The translations under genes were made by a program, and so were the position numbers. A DNA stretch of 24,628 nt, from positions 1 through 24,628 of the forward strand of contig CAZYVU010000041.1 of assembly GCA_964651435.1 (NCBI GenBank), in the 5' to 3' direction. Source of the DNA: CAZYVU01 sp964651435 (GTDB lineage: Bacteria; Desulfobacterota; Syntrophorhabdia; Syntrophorhabdales; CAYQXL01). Shown piece by piece: positions 6,543-15,165 of the stretch (position 1 is its first letter; every line of letters starts with the position of its first letter). The notes under the pieces are model-generated. The model was not told where the DNA came from. It worked only from the letters and a program-made list of their open reading frames with translations, and made no database searches.

Positions 6543-7913
6543 GTGAACAAGGAGATCTTCAGGGAGTACGATATCCGCGGCCGGGTGGACGTGGACTTGA
6601 CCGATGACGTTGTAAAGAATATCGGCCGGGGATTTGCCGCCTACATGAAGGAGAGGGGGAAAACAAGGGCATCCATCGGCAGGGACGGGAGGCTCAGCTC
6701 GGAGCACCTCCGGGACCTTGTCGTCCAGGGAATGGTCGAGAGCGGTCTGTCGGTGACCGATGTGGGGCTCTGTCCGACGCCGCTCTTTTATTTCAGCCTT
6801 TTTCATCTTCCCGTCGATGGGGGCATCATGATTACGGGCAGCCATAATCCGCCCGAATTCAACGGGTTCAAGGTGGCCTTCGGAAAGACGACGCTCTTCG
6901 GCCCCCAAATCCAGGAGCTGCGGTCTGTCATCGAGGAAGAGAGGTTCGGCGCCGGGCAGGGGTCGGTGGTGCAGGCGCAGGGCCTTCTGGAGGAATACTA
7001 CCAATTTCTTCGCGGCAACATCAATTTGAGAAAGCGGCTCAAGGTTGTGGTCGATGCAGGAAACGGCACAGCGGGCGTTGTTGCGGTCCCCATTCTCAGA
7101 GAGATGGGGCAGGACGTCATCGAGCTTTTCTGCGACATTGACGGTAACTTTCCAAACCACTTTCCTGACCCCACGGTGGAGAAGAATCTTACGGCGCTGC
7201 AGCAGAAGGTGGTGGAGACGAAGGCCGATCTGGGCATCGGTTTTGACGGCGACGGCGATCGCATCGGGGTGATCGATAATGAAGGGGGTATTATCTGGGG
7301 AGACTACCTCATGATCATCTTCGCCCGGGACATCCTGAAGGAACGGAAGAAGGGGTCCTTTGTGTCGGAGGTCAAATGTTCCCAGAACCTCTTCGATGAC
7401 ATTGAGCGCCACGGCGGAACGGCGCTCATGTGGAAGGCGGGCCACTCCCTCATAAAGCAGAAGATGAAGGAGATCGGGGCGCTCCTGGGGGGAGAGATGA
7501 GCGGCCACATCTTCTTCGCCGACAAGTTCTTCGGCTATGACGACGCCGTCTACGCTGCCCTGCGGCTTCTGGAAATCATGGGCAAGGACGACCGCCCCCT
7601 CTCACAGTACCTCAGGGACGTTCCAACGGTCTACTCTACCCCCGAAATCCGCACCGACTGTCCTGACGAGATAAAGTTCGACGTCGTCGGGAGGCTCACG
7701 GAGTTCTACCGTGAACGGGCGCCCATCATCGACACGGATGGAGTCCGCGTCGTTTTTGAAGACGGATGGGGCCTCGTGAGGCCCTCAAACACGCAGCCCA
7801 TATTGGTCCTTCGCTTCGAGGCGGCGACGCCTGAGGCCCTCGAAAGGATACGGAAAAGGGTGAATGCCGATCTCTCGGCCGTGCTCGCCGGGTTTCCGGG
7901 AAAGCGGCCCTGA
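6543..7913 (+). CDS. Phosphomannomutase/phosphoglucomutase
   Basis: The 456-residue alpha-D-phosphohexomutase shows all four family signatures in order: the phosphoserine loop ITGSHNPPEFNGFK (S100), the Mg-binding loop GFDGDGDRIGV, the sugar-binding GGEMSGH, and the phosphate-binding VRPSNTQPILVLRFE near the C-terminus. The length and EYDIRGRV start match the AlgC/ManB group, which interconverts hexose 6- and 1-phosphates for cell-surface polysaccharides. GTG at 6543 is preceded by GGAGG at 6531-6535. A 108-nt gap without a gene separates it from the ROK kinase. The radical SAM gene starts 5 nt after its stop. Confidence 0.93.
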   Translation: MNKEIFREYDIRGRVDVDLTDDVVKNIGRGFAAYMKERGKTRASIGRDGRLSSEHLRDLVVQGMVESGLSVTDVGLCPTPLFYFSLFHLPVDGGIMITGSHNPPEFNGFKVAFGKTTLFGPQIQELRSVIEEERFGAGQGSVVQAQGLLEEYYQFLRGNINLRKRLKVVVDAGNGTAGVVAVPILREMGQDVIELFCDIDGNFPNHFPDPTVEKNLTALQQKVVETKADLGIGFDGDGDRIGVIDNEGGIIWGDYLMIIFARDILKERKKGSFVSEVKCSQNLFDDIERHGGTALMWKAGHSLIKQKMKEIGALLGGEMSGHIFFADKFFGYDDAVYAALRLLEIMGKDDRPLSQYLRDVPTVYSTPEIRTDCPDEIKFDVVGRLTEFYRERAPIIDTDGVRVVFEDGWGLVRPSNTQPILVLRFEAATPEALERIRKRVNADLSAVLAGFPGKRP

Positions 7914-7918
7914 CTTCG

Positions 7919-10285
7919 ATGCGCATTCCTCGCTCCATCTCCAAACCCGCCCGATACGTGGGCATCGAGGCGCACGCTGTCGTCAAGGACCCCAGGGCAG
8001 CGACCGTCCGCCTGGCCCTTTGCTTCCCCGACCTCTACGAGATCGGCATGTCCTACCACGGGCTTTTTGCGCTCTACGGTCTCGCGAACAGCGTCGATTG
8101 GGCCTGGTGCGAGCGCGTTTTTGCCCCCTGGAACGACATGGAAGAGCATATGCGGAAAGGGGGGGTGCCCCTTGCAACCCTTGAATCGCAGACGCCGCTC
8201 GCCGCAATGGATCTTGTCGGTTTCTCCCTCACCTACGAGTTGAACGTTACAAACGTGCTGAACATGCTCGATCTGGCCGGCATCCCGCTGAGGGCTGCCG
8301 ACCGGACGGGGCTTCCGCTCGTCATCGGAGGGGGCCCCCTGATGCTCAACCCCCGGCCCTTCGAGGCCTTCTTCGACGTCATCGTTGTGGGGGAAGGGGA
8401 AGAGGTGCTTCCGGCCATCCTCAGTGTCGTCAGGGAGCTGAAGGGCGCCCGCCGAGAAAGGATCCTCGGCGAAATGGCCAAGCTCGAAGGGGTTTACGTA
8501 CCCTCGATAACGGAGGGTCCCGTAAAAAGGCTCTTCGTCAAGGACCTTGACGCCTCCTTTCATCCGCTCACGCCTCCCATGCCCGTTGTAAGCAGCGTTC
8601 ATGACCGCTTTAACGTCGAGGTTTCGCGAGGCTGCGGCAACGGGTGCAGGTTCTGCCTCGCCGGCTTCGGGTACCGGCCTTACCGGGAGCGCTCCTTCGG
8701 GAGGGTGTGCGAGATTATCGACAAGGGGATCCGCGATACGGGCTACGAGGAGATCTCCCTTCTTTCGCTCACGTCGGGAGACTATGGACCCCTCCTTCAG
8801 GTACTTGCCTACGTGAGAGAGAAGCATCCGCAGGTCTCCGTGTCCTTGCCGTCGCTGAAGATAGGGAGCATCACCGAGGCCGAGATCGGACTCATGGGTA
8901 CGATGGCCCGGACAGGGCTCACCTTTGCCCTCGAAGCGCCGAGCCTGGAGCTTCGCCGAAGGATCAACAAGAATATTGACCTCGACAGGCTGGTGAGCCA
9001 GCTCCCCTTGCTCAGACAATACGGGTGGCGCTCCATCAAGCTCTATCTGATGGTCGGCTTTCCCTGGGAAAAGGAGGAGGATTTTTCGGACCTCAAAGAG
9101 GTTATCTCCATATTCGGCAAGCACGACGTGGACGTCAACCTGTCCGTTTCCCCCTTCATACCCAAGCCCCACACCCCTTTCCAGTGGCTGGCCATGGAGG
9201 ACGGCACGACGCTGGCGGAAAAGATGAGGCTTATCAAGAAGACCATTCACGGCAAGCGGGTGAGGGTCCGGTACCGTGATGCCCAGACGAGCATGATCGA
9301 GGCGCTGGTGGCCCGGGGCGATGGGCGGCTCACGGGACTCTTCGAGGCCCTGCACGGAAAAGGGGTGAAGCTGGAGGCCTGGAGGGAGTTTTTTGACCCC
9401 GGCGCCTACGCCCCCATCTGTGAGATGCTGAACATCGATATGGGGGCCTATCTGGGAAGGCGGCCCGTGGATGAAAAGCTCCCCTGGGACATGATCGACA
9501 CGGGCATAGACAAGGCCTTTCTCGTCGAAGAGTTGGAGAGGGCCGAAGGCTGCGCTGCAACGGCCGATTGCTACAGCGGTTGCTCGGGCTGCGGCCTGGG
9601 GTGCGGGGAAGGCGGAAGGCGGGGGAGTGAATGTGGAATACCGGATACGGGTTATCGCCTACGGGAGCCCGGGGTGAAGGAAGGGGACGGCGAATGTCGG
9701 GCTGAGGAAGATAGCGAAGACACGGGAAAAGGCGCTTCACGACCGACGGCTGATGGCTCGCCATGCGAAGCGTCGCAGCGCGTGACCCTGCGCTATGCCA
9801 AGTGCGGCGACGCGCGGTACGTGGGACACCGCGATACGGCCAGCATCCTCGTCAGGGCCTTTCGGGCAGCAGGCCTTCGCATCAGGAGCCACGGCAAGTA
9901 TCATCCCCTGCCGAAAATATCCTTTCTCGGCGCTCTTCCCGTGGGCATCGAGAGCACCTGCGAGCTTATCGAGCTGCAACTCATCGGCCGGGGACCGGCC
10001 GCTTCGGTCGCAATAAAGGGCATCAATAGGGAGCTTCCGCGTGGTTTCAAGGTCCTTGAATACAGTGAGGAAACCATGAAGGGCATGGCAAAGGCCGTTT
10101 CGTATGTGGTAATATGTGAAAAGAGGATTGACAGGCCCGGCCTCGACATAAGGCGCCGGGGTAAAAGGTATTTGGGTGTCTATAACGGGCCGGACGTAAA
10201 GGCCCTGTTTCAGGAAGACGGCGTTACGAGAATTATCAAGGTCGAGGAGAGGAAGCTTGCCGCATGGCGTCTGAGCTCATCATAA
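7919..10285 (+). CDS. B12-binding-domain radical SAM protein (TIGR03960) fused to a DUF2344/TIGR03936 domain
   Basis: The 788-residue protein has three parts. An N-terminal cobalamin-binding-like Rossmann region includes VIGGGPLMLNP and VVGEGEEVLPAI. A radical SAM core carries the cluster motif C239-GNG-C243-RF-C246. A C-terminal DUF2344 domain (about 622-788) starts at VTLRYAKCGDARYVGHRD. Between core and tail is a Cys-rich, low-complexity linker (about 544-620, CYSGCSGCGLGCG and three more Cys). This fusion is commonly found beside an RNase E/G gene, as here, where it overlaps rng by 22 nt. That suggests a role in RNA or tRNA maturation, but the substrate is unknown. The C-x3-C spacing matches this subfamily. 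Confidence 0.9.
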   Translation: MRIPRSISKPARYVGIEAHAVVKDPRAATVRLALCFPDLYEIGMSYHGLFALYGLANSVDWAWCERVFAPWNDMEEHMRKGGVPLATLESQTPLAAMDLVGFSLTYELNVTNVLNMLDLAGIPLRAADRTGLPLVIGGGPLMLNPRPFEAFFDVIVVGEGEEVLPAILSVVRELKGARRERILGEMAKLEGVYVPSITEGPVKRLFVKDLDASFHPLTPPMPVVSSVHDRFNVEVSRGCGNGCRFCLAGFGYRPYRERSFGRVCEIIDKGIRDTGYEEISLLSLTSGDYGPLLQVLAYVREKHPQVSVSLPSLKIGSITEAEIGLMGTMARTGLTFALEAPSLELRRRINKNIDLDRLVSQLPLLRQYGWRSIKLYLMVGFPWEKEEDFSDLKEVISIFGKHDVDVNLSVSPFIPKPHTPFQWLAMEDGTTLAEKMRLIKKTIHGKRVRVRYRDAQTSMIEALVARGDGRLTGLFEALHGKGVKLEAWREFFDPGAYAPICEMLNIDMGAYLGRRPVDEKLPWDMIDTGIDKAFLVEELERAEGCAATADCYSGCSGCGLGCGEGGRRGSECGIPDTGYRLREPGVKEGDGECRAEEDSEDTGKGASRPTADGSPCEASQRVTLRYAKCGDARYVGHRDTASILVRAFRAAGLRIRSHGKYHPLPKISFLGALPVGIESTCELIELQLIGRGPAASVAIKGINRELPRGFKVLEYSEETMKGMAKAVSYVVICEKRIDRPGLDIRRRGKRYLGVYNGPDVKALFQEDGVTRIIKVEERKLAAWRLSSS

Positions 10286-11760
10286 ACGTAACCTTCAACG
10301 AGACGCGGATTGCCTATCTCGAAAACGGCATTCTCGTGGAGTTTTTCCTCGAAAGGAAGAACGACACGGGCATGGTGGGCAACATCTACAAGGGCAAGAT
10401 CGTGCGAATCGTCCCGGGCATGGACGCGGCCTTTGTCGATATCGGGCTGGAAAAGTCGGCTTTCCTCTATATAGGGGACGTTATCCTTGACCGCATGATG
10501 TACGAGGAGTTCGATAGCCTCAGCACGCTTATCGAGTTTAACGAGAGAATTGAAAACGAGCGCATCGAAGGCGTTCTCGAAGATGGACAGGAGCTGATCG
10601 TCCAGGTGGCCAGGGAGCCCATCGGCCAGAAAGGCGCGCGGGTGACCTCAAAGATCACACTGCCGGGCCGGCTGCTGGTCCTCATGCCGGGGACGGAGCA
10701 TATCGGCGTTTCCCGACGGATAGAGCAGGAGGAAGAGCGAAAAAAGCTGGCCGCCATGATGAAGGAGATCAGCCCCAAGGGCTTTGGCCTCATCGCCAGG
10801 ACGGCGTCGGAAGGGAAATCCAAAGAGGAGCTCGAAGGGGACATCAACTTTCTGAAGCGGATTTGGGAAAGCATCCAGGAAAAGGGAAAGAATGCCCGGG
10901 CCCCTGCCATACTCTATCAGGACCTGGGTCTGGTGTTCAGGGTCATCAGGGATCTCCATTCGCACAACCTGAAAAGAATACACATCGACGACGTGGCGAT
11001 GTTCAACAAGGTAAAGGAGTACCTCAAGGAGTACCTGCCTGAAGAAAGCTGTGAGGTGGTCCTCTTTGACGAGAAGGATCCTATCCTCGAGGCATTCGGC
11101 ATCGAGATAGAGATCGCCAAGCTGGCGCAGAAGAAGATCTGGCTGAAGTCGGGAGGATACATCGTCATCGACTACACGGAGGCGCTCACCGTCATCGACG
11201 TCAACACGGGACGATACCTGGGCAGGAAGGACCTGGAGGATACCATATTGCGCACCAATATGGAGGCCGTGAAAGAGATCGCCTATCAGGTGCGGCTCCG
11301 CAACATCGGCGGCATCATCATCGTGGACTTCATCGATATGGAACGAAAGGAGTCCAGGGAGGCCGTCTTTCAGGCCCTCGTCGAGGCCTTGAAAAAAGAC
11401 CGGATCAAGACGTTCGCCTATCCGATCAGCGAGCTTGGCCTCGTTCAGATTACGCGGAAAAGAACGCGGAACAACATCGTCAATGTGCTTACGGAGACGT
11501 GCCCGCACTGCGAGGGCGCCGGATATATTACGTCCCGCTATACGGTCTGCTACGAGGTGCTGCGCGAGCTGCACCGGGCCAGCAGAAAGGGAGAGGGCAA
11601 GAAGTTCAACGTCTATCTTTCGCCGGAAGTGGCCGCCTTGCTCTACGAGGAAGAGAAGTCCTCAATCGAGTACCTCGAAAGCACCTTCAAAACAAAGGTG
11701 GACATCATCGCCGACCCCGATTTCAGCGTCGAGAGCTATCAGGTAGAGTCGGTATTTTAG
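10264..11760 (+). CDS. rng: Ribonuclease G / RNase E-G family endoribonuclease
   Basis: The 498-residue protein matches the catalytic half of RNase E and full-length RNase G. It has an N-terminal S1-like domain (MVGNIYKGKIVRIVPGMDAAFVDIG), the metal-binding aspartates D312 (VIDVNTGR) and D355 (VDFIDM), spaced 43 apart as in E. coli RNase E, and the zinc-link C413-PH-C416. It processes rRNA and turns over mRNA in the cytoplasm. There is no long C-terminal degradosome scaffold. The ATG at 10264 follows a GGAGAGG Shine-Dalgarno and lies inside the end of the radical SAM gene, so translation is probably coupled. Confidence 0.95.
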   Translation: MASELIINVTFNETRIAYLENGILVEFFLERKNDTGMVGNIYKGKIVRIVPGMDAAFVDIGLEKSAFLYIGDVILDRMMYEEFDSLSTLIEFNERIENERIEGVLEDGQELIVQVAREPIGQKGARVTSKITLPGRLLVLMPGTEHIGVSRRIEQEEERKKLAAMMKEISPKGFGLIARTASEGKSKEELEGDINFLKRIWESIQEKGKNARAPAILYQDLGLVFRVIRDLHSHNLKRIHIDDVAMFNKVKEYLKEYLPEESCEVVLFDEKDPILEAFGIEIEIAKLAQKKIWLKSGGYIVIDYTEALTVIDVNTGRYLGRKDLEDTILRTNMEAVKEIAYQVRLRNIGGIIIVDFIDMERKESREAVFQALVEALKKDRIKTFAYPISELGLVQITRKRTRNNIVNVLTETCPHCEGAGYITSRYTVCYEVLRELHRASRKGEGKKFNVYLSPEVAALLYEEEKSSIEYLESTFKTKVDIIADPDFSVESYQVESVF

Positions 11761-11771
11761 GGATCAATTCG

Positions 11772-12704
11772 ATGAAACATAACAGTTCATCGGCGGCCTT
11801 GACACTTCTGTCGCCCGCCAAGGTCAACCTCTTTCTCAAGGTGCTGTCAAGGCGGCCCGACGGGTACCATGACATCGCAAGCCTGGTGTGTCCCGTATCG
11901 CTCTTCGATGTGCTGCACATGCACGAGCGGGACGACGGGCTCATCACCGTCAAGGATGACAAGGGGCTGCTCCCCGAGGGCAGAGAGAATACCGTTTTCA
12001 GGGCTGCCACCCTTATGAAAGAGACTTTCCGCATCGATAAGGGGGTGGATGTCTTCATCGAGAAGCGCATACCCATCGGCGCGGGCCTCGGGGGGCCGAG
12101 CAGCAATGCGGCGGCGACCATGACGGGGCTCAACCGTATGTGGCGGTTATCATTGAAAGAGGACGAGCTCACGTCCTTAGGTGCCCGCATCGGCGCCGAT
12201 GTCCCCCTTTTTGTCTACGGGTCATCCTGCATCATAGAGGGGATCGGCGAGAAGGTCACCCCCTTCCCGCTGCCGCCGCTGTGGCTCCTTATCGTCTACC
12301 CGAACACAGTTCTCAAGACCCGGGAGGTCTATGAGGGGCTAAAATTCGTGTTGACAAAAAGCGAAAATGAGGTTACATTAGCGACAAAAGTTGAAACAAT
12401 CTACGATGTTGCACGCCTTCTCGAAAACGACCTCGAAAAAGTCGGCATTCCATCATGCCCTATCATTCGGTCAATCAAGGAGAGGCTCGTAGCGGAGGGG
12501 GCGGTGGGAGCCCTCATGAGCGGCAGCGGCTCGTCGGCCTTTGGATTGTTTGATAGCAGGGAATCGGCCGAGAAGGCGTCGGCGGCGCTCCGCCCTATGG
12601 GTAGCGTTTATGTTGTCCAGAGCGTTGGGAGCCTGCAGAAGGGGGGTTGGTGCGATGGAGATCACGAATGTGCGGATCGTACCGGTGGACGAGCCGAAGG
12701 TTAG
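11772..12704 (+). CDS. ispE: 4-diphosphocytidyl-2-C-methyl-D-erythritol kinase
   Basis: The 310-residue GHMP kinase performs the ATP-dependent fourth step of the MEP isoprenoid pathway. The N-terminal SPAKVNLFLKV holds the catalytic Lys, RRPDGYHDI follows, the ATP loop is PIGAGLGGPSSNAAA, and IGADVPLFVYG carries the catalytic Asp. A C-terminal MSGSGSSAFGLF glycine loop completes the fold. The ATP loop differs from the usual GLGGGSSDAA by Gly to Pro and Asp to Asn; the two catalytic residues are intact. The start at 11772, 12 nt after the rng stop, fits the family N-terminus. The last 50 nt overlap spoVG, and the extra tail (KGGWCDGDHECADRTGG) is translated from that overlap. Confidence 0.93.
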   Translation: MKHNSSSAALTLLSPAKVNLFLKVLSRRPDGYHDIASLVCPVSLFDVLHMHERDDGLITVKDDKGLLPEGRENTVFRAATLMKETFRIDKGVDVFIEKRIPIGAGLGGPSSNAAATMTGLNRMWRLSLKEDELTSLGARIGADVPLFVYGSSCIIEGIGEKVTPFPLPPLWLLIVYPNTVLKTREVYEGLKFVLTKSENEVTLATKVETIYDVARLLENDLEKVGIPSCPIIRSIKERLVAEGAVGALMSGSGSSAFGLFDSRESAEKASAALRPMGSVYVVQSVGSLQKGGWCDGDHECADRTGGRAEG

Positions 12705-12921
12705 GGCCTATGCATCGATTGTTCTTGACGACTGTCTGATTGTCAAGGACCTGAAGGTCATCGACAGCGAGACGAAAGTCTTCGTTGCCATGCCGAGCAA
12801 AAAAATGAAGGACGGCACATACAGGGATATGGTGCATCCCCTCGACCGGAACACGCGGAAGCAAATAGAGGACGCGGTGCTCAATGCCTATCGCCGGAAG
12901 ATGGACAGCGCCGTCCCTTAG
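12655..12921 (+). CDS. spoVG: SpoVG family RNA/DNA-binding regulator
   Basis: The 88-residue protein begins MEITNVRIVPVDEPKVRAYA, contains LIVKDLKVIDSETKVFVAMPS and ends with HPLDRNTRKQIEDAVLNAY, matching SpoVG along its whole length. SpoVG proteins bind nucleic acid and act as broad regulators. They also occur in non-sporulating Gram-negative bacteria, usually next to ispE and prs as here. The start overlaps the end of ispE and follows a run of six G that serves as Shine-Dalgarno about 8 nt upstream. Confidence 0.95.
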   Translation: MEITNVRIVPVDEPKVRAYASIVLDDCLIVKDLKVIDSETKVFVAMPSKKMKDGTYRDMVHPLDRNTRKQIEDAVLNAYRRKMDSAVP

Positions 12922-12941
12922 AAATGGATCGCTAAAGATCT

Positions 12942-13013
12942 TGGGGTGTCGTCAAGCGGTAAGACACAGGCCTTTGGAGCCTGCATTCGGAGGTTCGAAT
13001 CCTCCCGCCCCAG
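12942..13013 (+). tRNA. tRNA-Gln (anticodon UUG)
   Basis: A 72-nt cloverleaf folds cleanly. Acceptor strands TGGGGTG and CGCCCCA pair over seven positions with one G-T. The D-loop contains AAGCGGTAA, and the anticodon stem CAGGC/GCCTG encloses loop CTTTGGA with anticodon TTG at 12974-12976. The T-arm is GGAGGTTCGAATCCTCC. The discriminator base is G. The 3' CCA is not encoded and must be added after transcription. It lies 20 nt after spoVG and 21 nt before the prs start, so it is probably cut out of a longer transcript. Confidence 0.97.
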
Positions 13014-13034
13014 ATTATCATGGAGGACACTCGT

Positions 13035-13970
13035 TTGAATAAGCTGAAGGTTTTCTCGGGAAACGCAAACATGCCGTTGGCAACCAAGATCTGCGATTTT
13101 CTCGGCGTTGAGCTGGGCAAGGCAAAAGTGGGCCTGTTCAGCGACGGCGAGGTGCAGGTAGAGATTCAAGAAAACGTGCGGGGCATGGACACCTTTGTCG
13201 TGCAGCCGACATGCCCGCCCGTCAATCATACCCTCATGGAACTCCTTATTATGCTCGACGCACTGAAACGGGCGTCGGCTGCACGGATTACGGTGGTGGT
13301 GCCATACTACGGCTACGCCCGTCAGGACAGAAAGGTCCTGCCGAGGACGTCCATATCGGCACGCCTTGTCGCCAATCTTCTTACCGTGGCAGGTGCGTCC
13401 CGGGTTCTGTCCATGGACCTCCATGCGGGGCAGATACAGGGTTTTTTCGATATCCCGGTGGATAACCTCTATGCCTTGCCTGTACAGTTCGACTATCTGA
13501 GAAAGATCGAAGGAGACATCGTCGTCGTATCGCCCGATGCCGGCGGTGTAGAGCGGGCGCGGGAGCTGGGGAAGAGGCTGAAGGCCACCCTTGCCATCAT
13601 CGACAAGCGCAGGGAGAGGGCGAACGAGTCGAAGGTGATGCATCTTATCGGCAATGTTGAGGGAAAGGTGGCCATTCTCATCGATGACATGATCGATACG
13701 GGCGGCACCATTGTAAAGGCGGCGCAATCCATTATTCACAACGGCGCAAAAGCCGTCTACGCCTGTTGCACCCACGCCGTCCTTTCAGGAAACGCAATTG
13801 ATCAGATTAGAGAATCGGCGCTGAGCGAGCTTGTTGTAACGAACACCATACCGCCCTCGAAGGAGGCGCAAATGGTCGATAAAATAAAGGTCCTTGACGT
13901 ATCCCCTGTCCTTGGCGAGGCCATCAGGAGGATCTACCGGGACGAATCGGTAAGTTCTTTGTTCATATAG
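13035..13970 (+). CDS. prs: Ribose-phosphate pyrophosphokinase (PRPP synthetase)
   Basis: The 311-residue class I PRPP synthetase makes phosphoribosyl pyrophosphate from ribose 5-phosphate and ATP for nucleotide, His and Trp synthesis. Visible motifs are the KVFSGNANMPLA start, FSDGEVQVEI, the ATP-loop YYGYARQDRKVLPR, the metal-binding SMDLHAGQIQGFF and the PRPP loop ILIDDMIDTGGT. I place the start at TTG 13035 because GGAGG (13022-13026) lies 8 nt before it and the protein then starts like its relatives. The in-frame ATG at 13020 would add five residues but has only the end of the tRNA upstream, with no Shine-Dalgarno. Confidence 0.94.
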   Translation: MNKLKVFSGNANMPLATKICDFLGVELGKAKVGLFSDGEVQVEIQENVRGMDTFVVQPTCPPVNHTLMELLIMLDALKRASAARITVVVPYYGYARQDRKVLPRTSISARLVANLLTVAGASRVLSMDLHAGQIQGFFDIPVDNLYALPVQFDYLRKIEGDIVVVSPDAGGVERARELGKRLKATLAIIDKRRERANESKVMHLIGNVEGKVAILIDDMIDTGGTIVKAAQSIIHNGAKAVYACCTHAVLSGNAIDQIRESALSELVVTNTIPPSKEAQMVDKIKVLDVSPVLGEAIRRIYRDESVSSLFI

Positions 13971-13990
13971 ATGATTTGAGGAGGAATTAC

Positions 13991-14602
13991 ATGGAAAGAA
14001 TGTCAATCGGAGCGGAAGGAAGGAAGGTCGGCGGCAAGTCGGCGACGCGTAAGCTGAGAAGGGCAGGCCTCATTCCTGCCGTTGTCTATGGTAAGGATAT
14101 GGAGCCCCTGGCGGTACAGATCTCCTCGAGGGAGTGGACAAAGCTGTCACGGCACCTGAAGCGGAATGCCATTCTGGATCTTCTGCTTGCCGGTGAGGGA
14201 GGCGGGACGAAGGTCGTCATGGTGAAGGAAATACAGAAGGCCTTCCCGAGCGATGAGCTGCTTCACATAGATTTTCTCAATGTTTCCATGGAACGGACCA
14301 TTGAGGTGGAGATTCCGATCCATCTCGTCGGTGAGGCGAAAGGGCTCAAGCTCGGGGGCATCATCGAGCAGCACCTGAGAACGGTGAAGGCGGACTGTTT
14401 GCCCACACAGATACCCGAGGCCATCAGTGTCGATGTTTCGGCGCTCAGTATCGGCGACTCCTTTCACGTCAGCGACATATCCCTGCCGGGCGTCCGTCTG
14501 CTGGAAGGGGCCGAGGTGGCGATTGTGACCGTGCTTCAGCCGGCGGGCGAGGAGAGGCCGGCTGCTGAAGCCGAAGAAGGGGCCGAGAAGAAGGCGGAAT
14601 AG
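13991..14602 (+). CDS. rplY: 50S ribosomal protein L25, Ctc-type with long C-terminal domain
   Basis: The 203-residue protein has the 5S-rRNA-binding L25 domain first (KSATRKLRRAGLIPAVVYGKD through DELLHIDFLNVS). The TL5/Ctc beta domain follows (VEIPIHLVGEAKGLKLGGII to SISLPGV-type strands), ending in an acidic Ala/Glu tail. It binds 5S rRNA in the large subunit. The start at 13991 is set by GAGGAGG (13978-13984) with 6-nt spacing. A TTG at 13976 is in frame but lies before that Shine-Dalgarno. The prs-rplY-pth order is widespread. Confidence 0.95.
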   Translation: MERMSIGAEGRKVGGKSATRKLRRAGLIPAVVYGKDMEPLAVQISSREWTKLSRHLKRNAILDLLLAGEGGGTKVVMVKEIQKAFPSDELLHIDFLNVSMERTIEVEIPIHLVGEAKGLKLGGIIEQHLRTVKADCLPTQIPEAISVDVSALSIGDSFHVSDISLPGVRLLEGAEVAIVTVLQPAGEERPAAEAEEGAEKKAE

Positions 14603-14609
14603 GGGTCTT

Positions 14610-15158
14610 GTGTTCCTGGTCTGCGGTTTGGGAAACAGGGGCTCTTCCTATTCCTTTACGCGCCACAACGTTGGATATCTCTTCGTAGACCGTTGCTCGG
14701 AGCGCCTCGAAATCGAGATGGGAAAGAAGGTGGCCGGTTGCCGGGTAGGCATCGGGAAGGAGCTTATCCTGGCCAAGCCGGACACCTACATGAATCTTTC
14801 GGGCCCACCACTTGCGAACCTTTTGCGGCGAATGGGAATTGAGCTCAAGGATCTCGTCGTGGCCCACGATGACCTCGACATGGATTTCGGTAGGATCAAG
14901 ATCAGAAGAGACGGCAGGGACGGCGGACACAAGGGCGTACGGTCCATCATCGAGGCCGTCGGCTCTCGCGACTTCTACCGGATCAAGATGGGCATAGGGA
15001 GGATTCCCGGCATGGCCGCAGAGGAGTATGTGCTTTCCCGCTTCGCCCAGGCGGAGGCGGGCGTCCTGGCCGAGATGATCGACCTTGCCGTCGACGCGCT
15101 GTCTACCTTCGTGAAAGACGGCGAGGCGAAGGCCATGAGCTTCTTTAACAGGGGATAG
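14610..15158 (+). CDS. pth: Peptidyl-tRNA hydrolase
   Basis: The 182-residue enzyme releases peptides from prematurely dropped peptidyl-tRNA. Conserved parts are the LVCGLGNRG start, TRHNVGY with the catalytic His, KPDTYMNLSG, VVAHDDLDMDFG and the GGHKGVRSI loop. At this last site E. coli Pth has Asn after His; here it is Lys, a change I believe is common outside enterobacteria. GTG at 14610 is 7 nt after the rplY stop and follows AGGGG. ychF begins 7 nt downstream. Confidence 0.95.
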   Translation: MFLVCGLGNRGSSYSFTRHNVGYLFVDRCSERLEIEMGKKVAGCRVGIGKELILAKPDTYMNLSGPPLANLLRRMGIELKDLVVAHDDLDMDFGRIKIRRDGRDGGHKGVRSIIEAVGSRDFYRIKMGIGRIPGMAAEEYVLSRFAQAEAGVLAEMIDLAVDALSTFVKDGEAKAMSFFNRG

Positions 15159-15165
15159 GTGTCCT

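Noticed and set aside
7706..9355. Minus-strand frame of 549 codons opposite the radical SAM gene
   Set aside because: Shadow frame of a high-GC gene; no recognisable motif.
13020..13034. ATG 13020 as the prs start
   Set aside because: No Shine-Dalgarno in the 7 nt between it and the tRNA; the GGAGG falls after it and serves TTG 13035.
14926..14952. Loss of the Asn after His in the Pth GGH loop as a defect
   Set aside because: All other catalytic positions are intact and Lys or Arg at this place is, to my knowledge, frequent outside enterobacteria.
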